Of a stretch of DNA of 17,437 bases, positions 6,746 to 14,423 are shown in pieces. The stretch comes from an uncultured Bacilli bacterium (GTDB taxonomy: Bacteria; Bacillota_I; Bacilli_A; RFN20; CAG-826). Each line of letters opens with the position of its first letter. The first letter of the stretch is position 1. The notes beneath the pieces are model-generated. The model saw only the letters and a program-made list of their open reading frames with translations, was not told the origin of the DNA and searched no databases. Made by a program: the position numbers and the translations under genes. The stretch spans positions 1-17,437 of the forward strand of contig CALVRY010000012.1 in NCBI GenBank assembly GCA_944358755.1, in the 5' to 3' direction.

Positions 6746-9171
6746 TATTCCAACTCCTCAATCTTATTGCGTTTAAAACAAATATCGTAATTTTTGCAAA
6801 AAGTGCATCCGACAATCGTTTTACCTTTTTTATAAGGTTCGATTTCAAAATTTCCATTTGCAATTGCGCGAACTGAATCATGTAAATTGTTCTTCACCGC
6901 TTTTTCAAATTTTAAAAAATCTTCAATTGATGACTTCTTGGTTCTGCCCTTTCCGTTTCCGTTAAGTGCGAATTTATCTTTTTTAGCTTTTCCAGTTTCT
7001 AAACCAAGCACAAAATCAGAAGATTTATTTTCTTCATTTATAGTATAGTCAAAAGTTAATAGTGCATCGTAGTCGTCTAAAAATGCTCCATTAAGTTTAA
7101 GACCCTCAAAATCTTCTGGAGATGGATGATAATAATTATAAAAACGAGCATCACTTGCAATAACTCTTTCAATAAACGCGCCGCCAATTTTTTTACCTTC
7201 AAAACTTTTGAGATTCGAATTATTTATGAGATAAATATAAGTAGGTAATTGGAGATCAAGTTTATATTTCAAAACATTGTTTTTACTAAAACTATCATTC
7301 CCGGTTTTGTAATCAATAATAAAGATATTATCTCCACTCGTTTCTACGATGCTATCAATAGTTCCTTTGAAAAATGTGTGAAAATTAATTGATTCTACTT
7401 TTAAATTTTCACCTTCAATAAATCTTTTTGCATCAACATCTTCATAAGTAAAAAGAGTAAGTTCAGAATAGTTCTTAACAAAACTCATATTCTTCTTGTG
7501 AGGTAAAATAATTCGGTTAACTGCATTTTTTACTTCATCAAAAAATCTGTTTAGAAGAATCTTCTCTTTAGGTTCGATAGTTTCGCCTTTTGCAATTACT
7601 CCAATTAATGCTTCATCTTTTGCTTTATCAAAATCAAATCCGTTTTCATAAACATGTTCAAGAATTTCATGAATTAATGTTCCGTATTTTTGATAAATAC
7701 TCTTTTCGAACACTGAAACATTCAAAATGTTGTCACAAAAATAGGCAAAAGGACAATCTTTATAAGTTTTAAGATTAGAGTATGAATAATGGGTTTTCTC
7801 ATTATATTGATACCCCTCAAACTTGTTAAAATCAGAAGAGTATGTAAAAGGAATCTCTTTATTATAAAGATCCTTAAAGACTTTCAAATCTTCAGTTACA
7901 ATCCCGCTTTTCTTAAACTTATCGTAGAAATTTCGATAGTAAAATTTTGAAACATCGCCAATATATTCTTCACTTTGAATCTCATTTTTAACTTTTTGCA
8001 TTTTAAAAGCAGAGATGTAATAACTTGGGGAATATTGACCATTGTTATCTTTCAAATGATAAGAGATAAATTTAACATTCTTTTGCTTAATAAAAGCAGT
8101 TTCGAGTTTGCTATTCATCAAATTAACCTCATTAAGAGAGTCAAATCCATATGAATAGAGTTCATCGTATGAGAAATATTTATTATCTTTTTTAGCTTTT
8201 GGTAAAAATGAATTATCTAATCCAAGAATATAAATTTCTTTATTTAGTGAAAAAACCTTATTCGAAGTAATTTCCATTCCGTTTGCATAAAGTTCGTTTC
8301 CTAAAGATAATGAATTAGCGATTTCATTGAAATAGAATTTCTTATTCTTCAAATTATCAATTTCATAAAAACTTAATAAGTTATAAAAAGAATCAAATTC
8401 TTCTTGATTATACCTATCTTTATTTTCGTTTAAGAAGGACAATATTTTAAACTCATCGCTAATTAGTTGAAAAGTCTCTTTATAAATTTTGGTATTCTTG
8501 AAGCTTAAATTTTCTTTAAAATTAATTGGTAAATTTAAGTTAGTGACAAAAAGATCTAAATAAAATTTATAGCGTTCTATATCTAAAGAAAATATGATTT
8601 CATTTGGTTTCTTAGTTAAATTTATTTTCCTAAGAGCATCATTAAAAGAATATTTGATTTCATCTCCAACATTGAAGAATTCGTGATAAGTTAAATTATC
8701 ATTGTTGCCGAGAATCTCGCTTAAAGGATAAAAAGCAAAATTTGTTATCTCATAGTGCTTTAAAAAATTCTTTACATAACTTGAATCTTCATAATTTATA
8801 AAAATCAATCTACGGTTTTTTAGTAAATTTATGAAATCACGATTTTCGGAAATATACTTTTCTTCCTCTAAAACCTTGCAAAACTTAATTATTTTTTCAT
8901 TTTTCAATAATTTTTTATCTAAAATATAAAAACAAAGTTTGGAAATTTCTTTAATATTTGAAAATGAAAAATCAGAAAAGTATTTCAGTCCAAGTTTGAT
9001 AACTTCTTTATTTAAATATGATCCTTTAATGTTAGTAATGAGCTCATCAATCGTAAATAATTTGAAGTTAATTAAAGGTGAAGTCTTTCTAAACTCAAAA
9101 AAGTAATCTTTAAGTTCTTTTGGAACTATCAAGATTACTTCATTATTTTCAAAAATTTCATTTAACTTCAT
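6745..9171 (-). CDS. addB: Compact AddB-like nuclease (PD-(D/E)XK with Fe-S cysteines)
   Basis: At 808 aa it is much shorter than Bacillus AddB (about 1160) and has no Walker A motif at the N-terminus (NEVILIVPKELKDYFFEF). The helicase-like half therefore looks degenerate, although EIYILGLDNSFLPK (312-325) recalls AddB's inactive helicase fold. The C-terminal nuclease is complete: GTLIHEILE (His 501), GTIDSI (Asp 606), IIDYKTG (Asp 620, Lys 622). It is flanked by cysteines in the Fe-S pattern: Cys 473 (KDCPFAYFC) and CTFCKNYDIC (789, 792, 798). Partner of AddA in the heterodimer, immediately upstream and overlapping by one base. Start ATG 9169-9171: no Shine-Dalgarno, but TATAAT 6 bases before the ATG suggests a leaderless message. 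It lies 43 bases after gatB. Called AddB by the nuclease/Fe-S layout plus its position beside addA. Confidence 0.85.
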   Translation of the reverse strand: MKLNEIFENNEVILIVPKELKDYFFEFRKTSPLINFKLFTIDELITNIKGSYLNKEVIKLGLKYFSDFSFSNIKEISKLCFYILDKKLLKNEKIIKFCKVLEEEKYISENRDFINLLKNRRLIFINYEDSSYVKNFLKHYEITNFAFYPLSEILGNNDNLTYHEFFNVGDEIKYSFNDALRKINLTKKPNEIIFSLDIERYKFYLDLFVTNLNLPINFKENLSFKNTKIYKETFQLISDEFKILSFLNENKDRYNQEEFDSFYNLLSFYEIDNLKNKKFYFNEIANSLSLGNELYANGMEITSNKVFSLNKEIYILGLDNSFLPKAKKDNKYFSYDELYSYGFDSLNEVNLMNSKLETAFIKQKNVKFISYHLKDNNGQYSPSYYISAFKMQKVKNEIQSEEYIGDVSKFYYRNFYDKFKKSGIVTEDLKVFKDLYNKEIPFTYSSDFNKFEGYQYNEKTHYSYSNLKTYKDCPFAYFCDNILNVSVFEKSIYQKYGTLIHEILEHVYENGFDFDKAKDEALIGVIAKGETIEPKEKILLNRFFDEVKNAVNRIILPHKKNMSFVKNYSELTLFTYEDVDAKRFIEGENLKVESINFHTFFKGTIDSIVETSGDNIFIIDYKTGNDSFSKNNVLKYKLDLQLPTYIYLINNSNLKSFEGKKIGGAFIERVIASDARFYNYYHPSPEDFEGLKLNGAFLDDYDALLTFDYTINEENKSSDFVLGLETGKAKKDKFALNGNGKGRTKKSSIEDFLKFEKAVKNNLHDSVRAIANGNFEIEPYKKGKTIVGCTFCKNYDICFKRNKIEELE

Positions 9172-9177
9172 GTAAAA

Positions 9178-9183
9178 ATTATA
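9178..9183 (-). promoter_or_regulatory. -10 box directly upstream of addB, predicting a leaderless start
   Basis: A perfect TATAAT (minus strand) is separated from the addB ATG by only TTTTAC, so a start site 7 bases downstream would be the A of the ATG itself. No -35 match is convincing in the 43-base gatB-addB gap. AGTTAACT (9189-9196), an 8-base palindrome, sits just upstream. No terminator is seen after gatB, so read-through from the upstream operon is also possible. Confidence 0.45.
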
Positions 9184-9214
9184 CTACAAGTTAACTAACA
9201 ATTTTGAATTTAAA

Positions 9215-10639
9215 TTACTTATTGAGTTCTTGAAGAATAAGTTTATTTGCGATTCCTGGATTAACTTTTCCGCCAGTCTTCTTCATGATTTGACCCATGA
9301 CAAAACCTTGAGCTCTAGTTTTACCTGCTTTAAAGTCATCTCTTAATGTTGGATTAGCCTCTAAAACTTCAAGTACAAGTTTTAAAATCTCGTTTTCATC
9401 ATTAATTAAAACTGCTCCAACTTCTTTTTGAATGATTAAAGGTGATTTATTTTCTTTAACTAATTTTTCAAAAATTTGTTTACCTTGAGATGAGTTGATT
9501 TTCTTAGATTGAATTAATTCAACAAGTTCACTGATGAATTTAGGTTCAACTTTGAAATTTAAAATAGAGATATTGTTCTTATTTAAATATCCATTAACAT
9601 CGCTGATTATAAAGTTTGCTAGTGGTTGATAAAGTTTAGTGAATTTGGTGCATTCATCGTAATAATTCGCCATATCAACGCTAGATAAGATGATCTTTGC
9701 ATCAACTTCATTTAATCCATAAACATTCAAGAATCTTTCAAGTTTTTGATCATAAAGTTCAGGACATGTGTCGATTGCATCTTTTACAAATTCATCACTT
9801 AACTTAATAGGTGGAATGTTAGGTTCAGTGAAATATTTATAGTCAACTGCATCAGTTTTCTTTCTCATTAAGACAGTTTCTTTTTTAGCTTCATCAAAAC
9901 GTCTTGTTTCTTGTTCTACTTCTTTTCCTAAAAGTAAAAGTTCACTTTGTCTTTTTGCTTCAAAATCAATTGCTTTTTCAACATTAGCAATTGAGTTCAA
10001 GTTCTTGATTTCAACTTTAGTGCCAAATTTATCGCTTCCATAAGGTCTAATAGAAACGTTGACGTCACATCTTAAAGAACCTTCTTCCATTTTTCCATCA
10101 CTAACATTGGCAAAAGTAACAATTTCTCTAATTTTTTCGACATATTTTCTTGCTTCTTCGCCACTTCTAATTTCAGGTTTAGAAACAATTTCAATTAAAG
10201 GGATGCCCGCTCTATTGTAATCAAGTAAGGTGTAGTCACTAAAATGGTGTTGCATACAAGTATCTTCCTCCATGTGGAGTCTTTCGATACCAATTTTCTT
10301 ATTTTTACCATTTACATTAATTGTGAGATAACCTTCACTTCCGATTGGTCTAGCTTGTTGAGTAATTTGGAAACCTTTTGGTAAATCTGAGTAGAAATAA
10401 TTCTTTCTATCAAACCAAATTTCTTGATCGATGCTCATATGTAAAGCGTTTGAAACTCGAATTGCATTTCTTACAGCTTCTTTATTTACTCGAGGCATAG
10501 TACCTGGAAAAGCCATATCAAAAGCAACAACTTCACTATTAGGAGTTAACCCAAAACTAATTGGTGCAAGAGAAAACATTTTTGATTTTGTTTTCATCTC
10601 AACGTGAATTTCAATACCAACAACTGTTTCAAAATTCAT
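9215..10639 (-). CDS. gatB: Aspartyl/glutamyl-tRNA amidotransferase subunit B
   Basis: GatB (474 aa, normal length) binds the misacylated Glu-tRNA(Gln) or Asp-tRNA(Asn), phosphorylates the acid group and accepts ammonia channelled from GatA. Signature stretches: FETVVGIEIHVEM at the start, FDRKNYFYSDLPKGFQITQ (about 83-101), RLHMEEDTC, DYNRAGIPLIEIVSKPE and EEGSLRCDVNVS in the catalytic cradle, then the tRNA-binding YqeY-like tail (FVMGQIMKKTGGKVNPG). An in-frame TTG further upstream is rejected; ATG 10637-10639 is chosen because GGAGG precedes it at good spacing and the protein then begins like the family. One base separates it from the gatA stop. Since the window also shows AsnRS, this complex is most likely needed for Gln-tRNA(Gln) formation, implying absence of GlnRS elsewhere. 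Confidence 0.96.
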   Translation of the reverse strand: MNFETVVGIEIHVEMKTKSKMFSLAPISFGLTPNSEVVAFDMAFPGTMPRVNKEAVRNAIRVSNALHMSIDQEIWFDRKNYFYSDLPKGFQITQQARPIGSEGYLTINVNGKNKKIGIERLHMEEDTCMQHHFSDYTLLDYNRAGIPLIEIVSKPEIRSGEEARKYVEKIREIVTFANVSDGKMEEGSLRCDVNVSIRPYGSDKFGTKVEIKNLNSIANVEKAIDFEAKRQSELLLLGKEVEQETRRFDEAKKETVLMRKKTDAVDYKYFTEPNIPPIKLSDEFVKDAIDTCPELYDQKLERFLNVYGLNEVDAKIILSSVDMANYYDECTKFTKLYQPLANFIISDVNGYLNKNNISILNFKVEPKFISELVELIQSKKINSSQGKQIFEKLVKENKSPLIIQKEVGAVLINDENEILKLVLEVLEANPTLRDDFKAGKTRAQGFVMGQIMKKTGGKVNPGIANKLILQELNK

Positions 10640-10640
10640 C

Positions 10641-12122
10641 TTACTTTCCCTCCTTTTTTGAAGCATATTCAGGATAATTTAAGTTAATTAAGCCTGTTCC
10701 TTCTTCAATCTTACTAGCAATTCCAAAAAGATTTACTTCATCAAATGGTTTGGCAAATAAATTTCCACCAAGCGGCATATCATTTTCAAATCCGATAGGT
10801 AAAGTAATTGATGGATAGCCACCAAAATTACCAACTGCCATCCAGTTATCAGCAATCATAAAATCTTCATTGAAGTTTTCACTTGTTTTATTGATTAATG
10901 GAGCAATAGATGGTGCGGCTGGCACATAAATTGCGTCAAATTTTTCAAAAATTTTATTAAAAGTATTAACAATAAAGTGTCTTGCTTTTTGAGCTCTTAA
11001 GAAAACTTCTTCTTGGTTTTCTCTCATCAATGCATAACTTCCAATAACAAATCTTCTTTTAATAAGAGCTGAGAAACCTTTTGTTCGAGCATTAAACATT
11101 ACTTCACTATATGTTTTTCCGCCATAATTTGGGCCAAATTTAATGCCATCTAAGTTAGCATCATTACTTGTAGCTTCAGCACAAGAAATAATCATATATG
11201 TTGGATAAATTGCTCTAAGTAAATTAATATCCACATCAATATATTCGACTTTTGCGCCGTTTTTTTCTAAATAGGCTAAAGTTTTATTAAAAGCATCAAT
11301 GACTTCTTTATCTTCGATTGAATTAATTATTCCATTAATGACAGCAATCTTTTTGCCTTTTACATCACTTGAATAAGAAAGATAATTATCTCTTTCTTTA
11401 TAAGATGAAGTTGAATCATTCTCATCATGTTTTGCTAAAAGTTCAGTCGCAAGAGCTGAATCAAAAACAGATCTTGTAAAATAAGCAACATGATCTAAAC
11501 TTGGTGCAAATGGAAATAAGCCAAAACGAGAAATTAATCCCCAAGTTGGTTTAAAACCAACAAGTCCTGCATATGAAGCAGGTTTTCTAACCGAATCTCC
11601 AGTATCGCTTCCAAGAGCGAAAGGTACAATTGCATCACTTACTGCTGTTGCACTTCCCGCACTTGATCCACCAACAAGTCTTGTGTGTGACTTGTCATAT
11701 GGATTAAAAGTTACACCTTTATGTCCGCTAGTTCCTGTGCCACCCATTGCAAGTTCATCTAAAGTTGTTTTACCAATTAAAATTGCGCCTGCATCATTTA
11801 AAAGTTTGATAACTGTAGCATCAAATACTGGCACATAACCATTTAAAATATTACTACTTGCAGTTGTCTCGTATCCTTTTGTTGAATAGTTATCTTTTGC
11901 AACATAAGGAATACCAAAGAAATAATTGTCTTTAGGAACAGGGAGTTTTGATAATTCTTCAGCTCTTTTAATGGCATCTTCTTCGATAATCATTTCAAAA
12001 GCATTGTCATTATTCTCTTTAGCTCTTTTAATAGCTTCTTTTGTAAGTTCAAGAGGATTAGTTTTACCATTAACTAACGCTTCATGAATTTCTTTAATTG
12101 TTAAATCTAAATAACTTTTCAT
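10641..12122 (-). CDS. gatA: Aspartyl/glutamyl-tRNA amidotransferase subunit A (amidase)
   Basis: GatA (493 aa, normal length) hydrolyses glutamine and feeds the ammonia to GatB. The amidase-signature triad is complete: Lys 76 (IPYVAKDNYS), cis-Ser 153 (GGSSAGSA), nucleophile Ser 177 (SDTGDSVRKP). The residue before the nucleophile is Asp, where most bacteria have Gly (TGGS), and Lys replaces Gln in 'RQP'. I recall this TGDS-x-RKP form from mycoplasma GatA, so it fits a Mollicutes-like lineage rather than damage. The start ATG 12120-12122 is preferred over an in-frame alternative 12 codons upstream, because AGGTGG lies about 9 bases before it and the protein then starts in the normal way (TIKEIHEALVNGK). 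One base separates it from the gatC stop. Confidence 0.96.
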   Translation of the reverse strand: MKSYLDLTIKEIHEALVNGKTNPLELTKEAIKRAKENNDNAFEMIIEEDAIKRAEELSKLPVPKDNYFFGIPYVAKDNYSTKGYETTASSNILNGYVPVFDATVIKLLNDAGAILIGKTTLDELAMGGTGTSGHKGVTFNPYDKSHTRLVGGSSAGSATAVSDAIVPFALGSDTGDSVRKPASYAGLVGFKPTWGLISRFGLFPFAPSLDHVAYFTRSVFDSALATELLAKHDENDSTSSYKERDNYLSYSSDVKGKKIAVINGIINSIEDKEVIDAFNKTLAYLEKNGAKVEYIDVDINLLRAIYPTYMIISCAEATSNDANLDGIKFGPNYGGKTYSEVMFNARTKGFSALIKRRFVIGSYALMRENQEEVFLRAQKARHFIVNTFNKIFEKFDAIYVPAAPSIAPLINKTSENFNEDFMIADNWMAVGNFGGYPSITLPIGFENDMPLGGNLFAKPFDEVNLFGIASKIEEGTGLINLNYPEYASKKEGK

Positions 12123-12123
12123 A

Positions 12124-12423
12124 TTAGCCGACCACCTTTGGAAGTTTGATTTGACCATCTTTTACGTCGTGTGCATTTTTAAGAACTTCATCTCTAGAAA
12201 GAGGTTCAATAGGTTCGTCTTCTCTTAAATAAGTAATTGAAACATCAAAAGGAAAAGTCATTGGTTCGACTGAATCGACTCCTTCAATATTTCCAATTAA
12301 TTCTAATTGATGTTGAATTGCTCCAAATTCTTTTAAAAGTGTGTCATATTCCTCGTCTTTCATATCGAATAAAAGACGATTTGCTGCATCTTTTAAAACA
12401 TCTTTATTTACAGGTTTCATCAT
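12124..12423 (-). CDS. gatC: Aspartyl/glutamyl-tRNA amidotransferase subunit C
   Basis: Small linker subunit (98-99 aa) that wraps around GatA and joins it to GatB. The visible pattern is an N-terminal helix pair (DVLKDAANRLLFDMKDEE, then LLKEFGAIQHQLELI), a middle 'IEGVDSVEPMTFPFD' matching the usual 'DTEGVEPM.H' region, and 'REDEPIEPLSRDEVLKNA', the standard GatC end, followed by the LPKVV peptide. Two consecutive ATG codons are possible starts. The second (12418-12420) has better spacing (6 bases) from GGAGG; the first overlaps the ligA TGA stop (ATGA). The overlap suggests translational coupling to ligA. It sits first in the gatCAB order. Confidence 0.93.
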   Translation of the reverse strand: MMKPVNKDVLKDAANRLLFDMKDEEYDTLLKEFGAIQHQLELIGNIEGVDSVEPMTFPFDVSITYLREDEPIEPLSRDEVLKNAHDVKDGQIKLPKVVG

Positions 12424-14420
12424 TCTCCTCCAATCATATTCTTAAATTCTTCTTCATTAATAATTTTAATACCAAGTTTTTGTGCCTTGTCGTATTTGGA
12501 ACCAGGATCAGATCCACAAAGAACAAAATCGGTTGCTTTAGAAACACTTCCAACAACATGGGCTCCTAAATCCTCTAATATTTTAGTCGCTTTATCACGA
12601 GTAAATTCAACAAGTGATCCAGTCAATACAACTTTTTTATTGAAGAATGGATTTGATTCATCAAATTTGTTACTTCCAAGATAAATTGTATTAACATTTG
12701 CTTCTTTTAAGCGATTGATAATCTCAATATTGTGTTCATTAGAGAAATATTCGACAATCAAATTTGCCACAACTTCTCCAATATCATTAATTTTAATTAA
12801 ATCTTCATAACTTGTATGCATTAAATTATCGAGTGTATTAAATCTTCTCGCTAAAGTTTTTGCCATTTTATTACCAACTTCTTTAATGCCAAGTCCAAAA
12901 AGTAATCTCTCTAAGCTATTCTTTTTACTAGTTTCGATGGCATCAAGAAGTTTATCAACAGATTTATTGCTCCATCCATCCATCGTAATAATTCGATCAC
13001 GATGTTTATAAATTTCATAAATATCAGGAATGGTTCTAATAATTCCAAGATCGAAGAATTCTTGAGTAACTTTTTCTCCCATCGTTTCAATATCCATTGC
13101 ATCTTTACTTGCAAAATGAATAAGAGATTCAATATTTCTCGATGGACAATTTAAGTTTTTGCAGAAATGCATTGCATCAACTTTTTCAAGTTTTGAGCCG
13201 CAAACTGGGCAGTTTTCAATCATTTCAAATGGTTTTTCTGTACCGTCCCTTTCTTCAGGAATAGCGCGAACAACTTCAGGAATGATGTCTCCGGCTTTTC
13301 TTAAAATGACTGTATCACCAATCATTAAATTCTTCTCTTTAACAAAATCTTCATTATGTAAAGTCGCTCTTTGAACAAGAGAGCCAGCAACTCGGACAGG
13401 TTCTAAAACAGCATTTGGAGTAATTTTTCCAGTTCTCCCAACTGTATAAATGATATCTAAAAGTTTAGTTTTAACTTCTTTTGGTGGAAATTTATATGCC
13501 ACAGCCCATTTTGGAGTTTTAGCGGTGTATCCAAGTGTGTCATATTTAGAAAAATCGTTAACTTTTAAAACAATTCCATCAATGTCGTAAGGAAGTGAGT
13601 CACGTTTTTCGGTGTATTCATTCACGTAAGAAAGAATTTCTTTTGTGCCTTTTACAATTCGTGCCTCTGGATTTGTTTTAAATCCCATTTCTTTAAGTCT
13701 TAAAATCGATTCATAGTGAGTTTTGATTCCAAAATCTTGTGCGTTTGTAAAATAATACCACCATCCATCAAGTTTACGACTTCTAGCAACATTGCTATCT
13801 AAGTTTCTTATTGAACCTGCGGCTGCGTTACGAGCATTAGCAAATAATGGTTCGCCTGTCTTTTCTCTTTCTTCGTTAAGTTCTTCAAGAGATTTTTTAG
13901 GCATATAGATTTCGCCACGCACTTCAACCCTACCCATTAAAGGAATGCGAGTTGGAATATCACGAATTGTTAAGACATTTGTTGTGACGTCTTCCCCAGT
14001 TGTGCCATCTCCTCTTGTCGCAGCATAAACTAAGTTTCCATCTTGATAAACAAGGCTCATTGCAAGGCCATCAATTTTCATTTCAGCCACAAATTCAGTT
14101 TGATCTTCAAGTTCAATATCGACTTTTTTAACCCAATCAACAAGTTCTTCTTCGTTAAATACATCAGCAAGAGACAACATTTGAACTTGGTGAGTTATTT
14201 TATTAAATCCTTTTAAAACTGTGCCAATGATTCTTTGAGTTGGTGAATTACGAGTGATGAGTTCTGGCCATTCTTTTTCAAGAGCTTCTAACTCTTCCAT
14301 TTTTTGGTCATAAACTTGGTCACTAACACTAGGGTTGTCATCAATATAATATTCTTTAGCATATCTTTCGATAAGCTTTACTAATTCGTCGTGTTTCTTT
14401 TGCGCCTCTAAAAATTCCAT
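12420..14420 (-). CDS. ligA: NAD-dependent DNA ligase
   Basis: LigA (666 aa, normal length) seals DNA nicks during replication and repair using NAD+. Order of domains: an Ia domain at the N-terminus (YYIDDNPSVSDQVYD); adenylation domain with KIDG (Lys 115), VEVRGE and DGIVLKVN; OB fold (TGKITPNAVLEPV); zinc finger with four cysteines (404, 407, 420, 425); helix-hairpin-helix repeats (LFGLGIKEVGNKMAK, IKINDIGEVVA); and a C-terminal BRCT domain (KKVVLTGSLVEFTRDKA to the end). ATG 14418-14420 lies three bases after the pcrA stop with a weak GGGG site. The stop is TGA, immediately overlapping gatC, and the protein ends at the normal place. This argues that TGA means stop here. The Trp codons checked (DGWW, WSNK) are TGG. 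Confidence 0.97.
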   Translation of the reverse strand: MEFLEAQKKHDELVKLIERYAKEYYIDDNPSVSDQVYDQKMEELEALEKEWPELITRNSPTQRIIGTVLKGFNKITHQVQMLSLADVFNEEELVDWVKKVDIELEDQTEFVAEMKIDGLAMSLVYQDGNLVYAATRGDGTTGEDVTTNVLTIRDIPTRIPLMGRVEVRGEIYMPKKSLEELNEEREKTGEPLFANARNAAAGSIRNLDSNVARSRKLDGWWYYFTNAQDFGIKTHYESILRLKEMGFKTNPEARIVKGTKEILSYVNEYTEKRDSLPYDIDGIVLKVNDFSKYDTLGYTAKTPKWAVAYKFPPKEVKTKLLDIIYTVGRTGKITPNAVLEPVRVAGSLVQRATLHNEDFVKEKNLMIGDTVILRKAGDIIPEVVRAIPEERDGTEKPFEMIENCPVCGSKLEKVDAMHFCKNLNCPSRNIESLIHFASKDAMDIETMGEKVTQEFFDLGIIRTIPDIYEIYKHRDRIITMDGWSNKSVDKLLDAIETSKKNSLERLLFGLGIKEVGNKMAKTLARRFNTLDNLMHTSYEDLIKINDIGEVVANLIVEYFSNEHNIEIINRLKEANVNTIYLGSNKFDESNPFFNKKVVLTGSLVEFTRDKATKILEDLGAHVVGSVSKATDFVLCGSDPGSKYDKAQKLGIKIINEEEFKNMIGGE

Positions 14421-14423
14421 ATT

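Noticed and set aside
12911..13132. Other ORFs overlapping ligA, pcrA, gatC, addA and addB in other frames
   Set aside because: They lie within strongly conserved genes and have no family-like motifs or ribosome sites.
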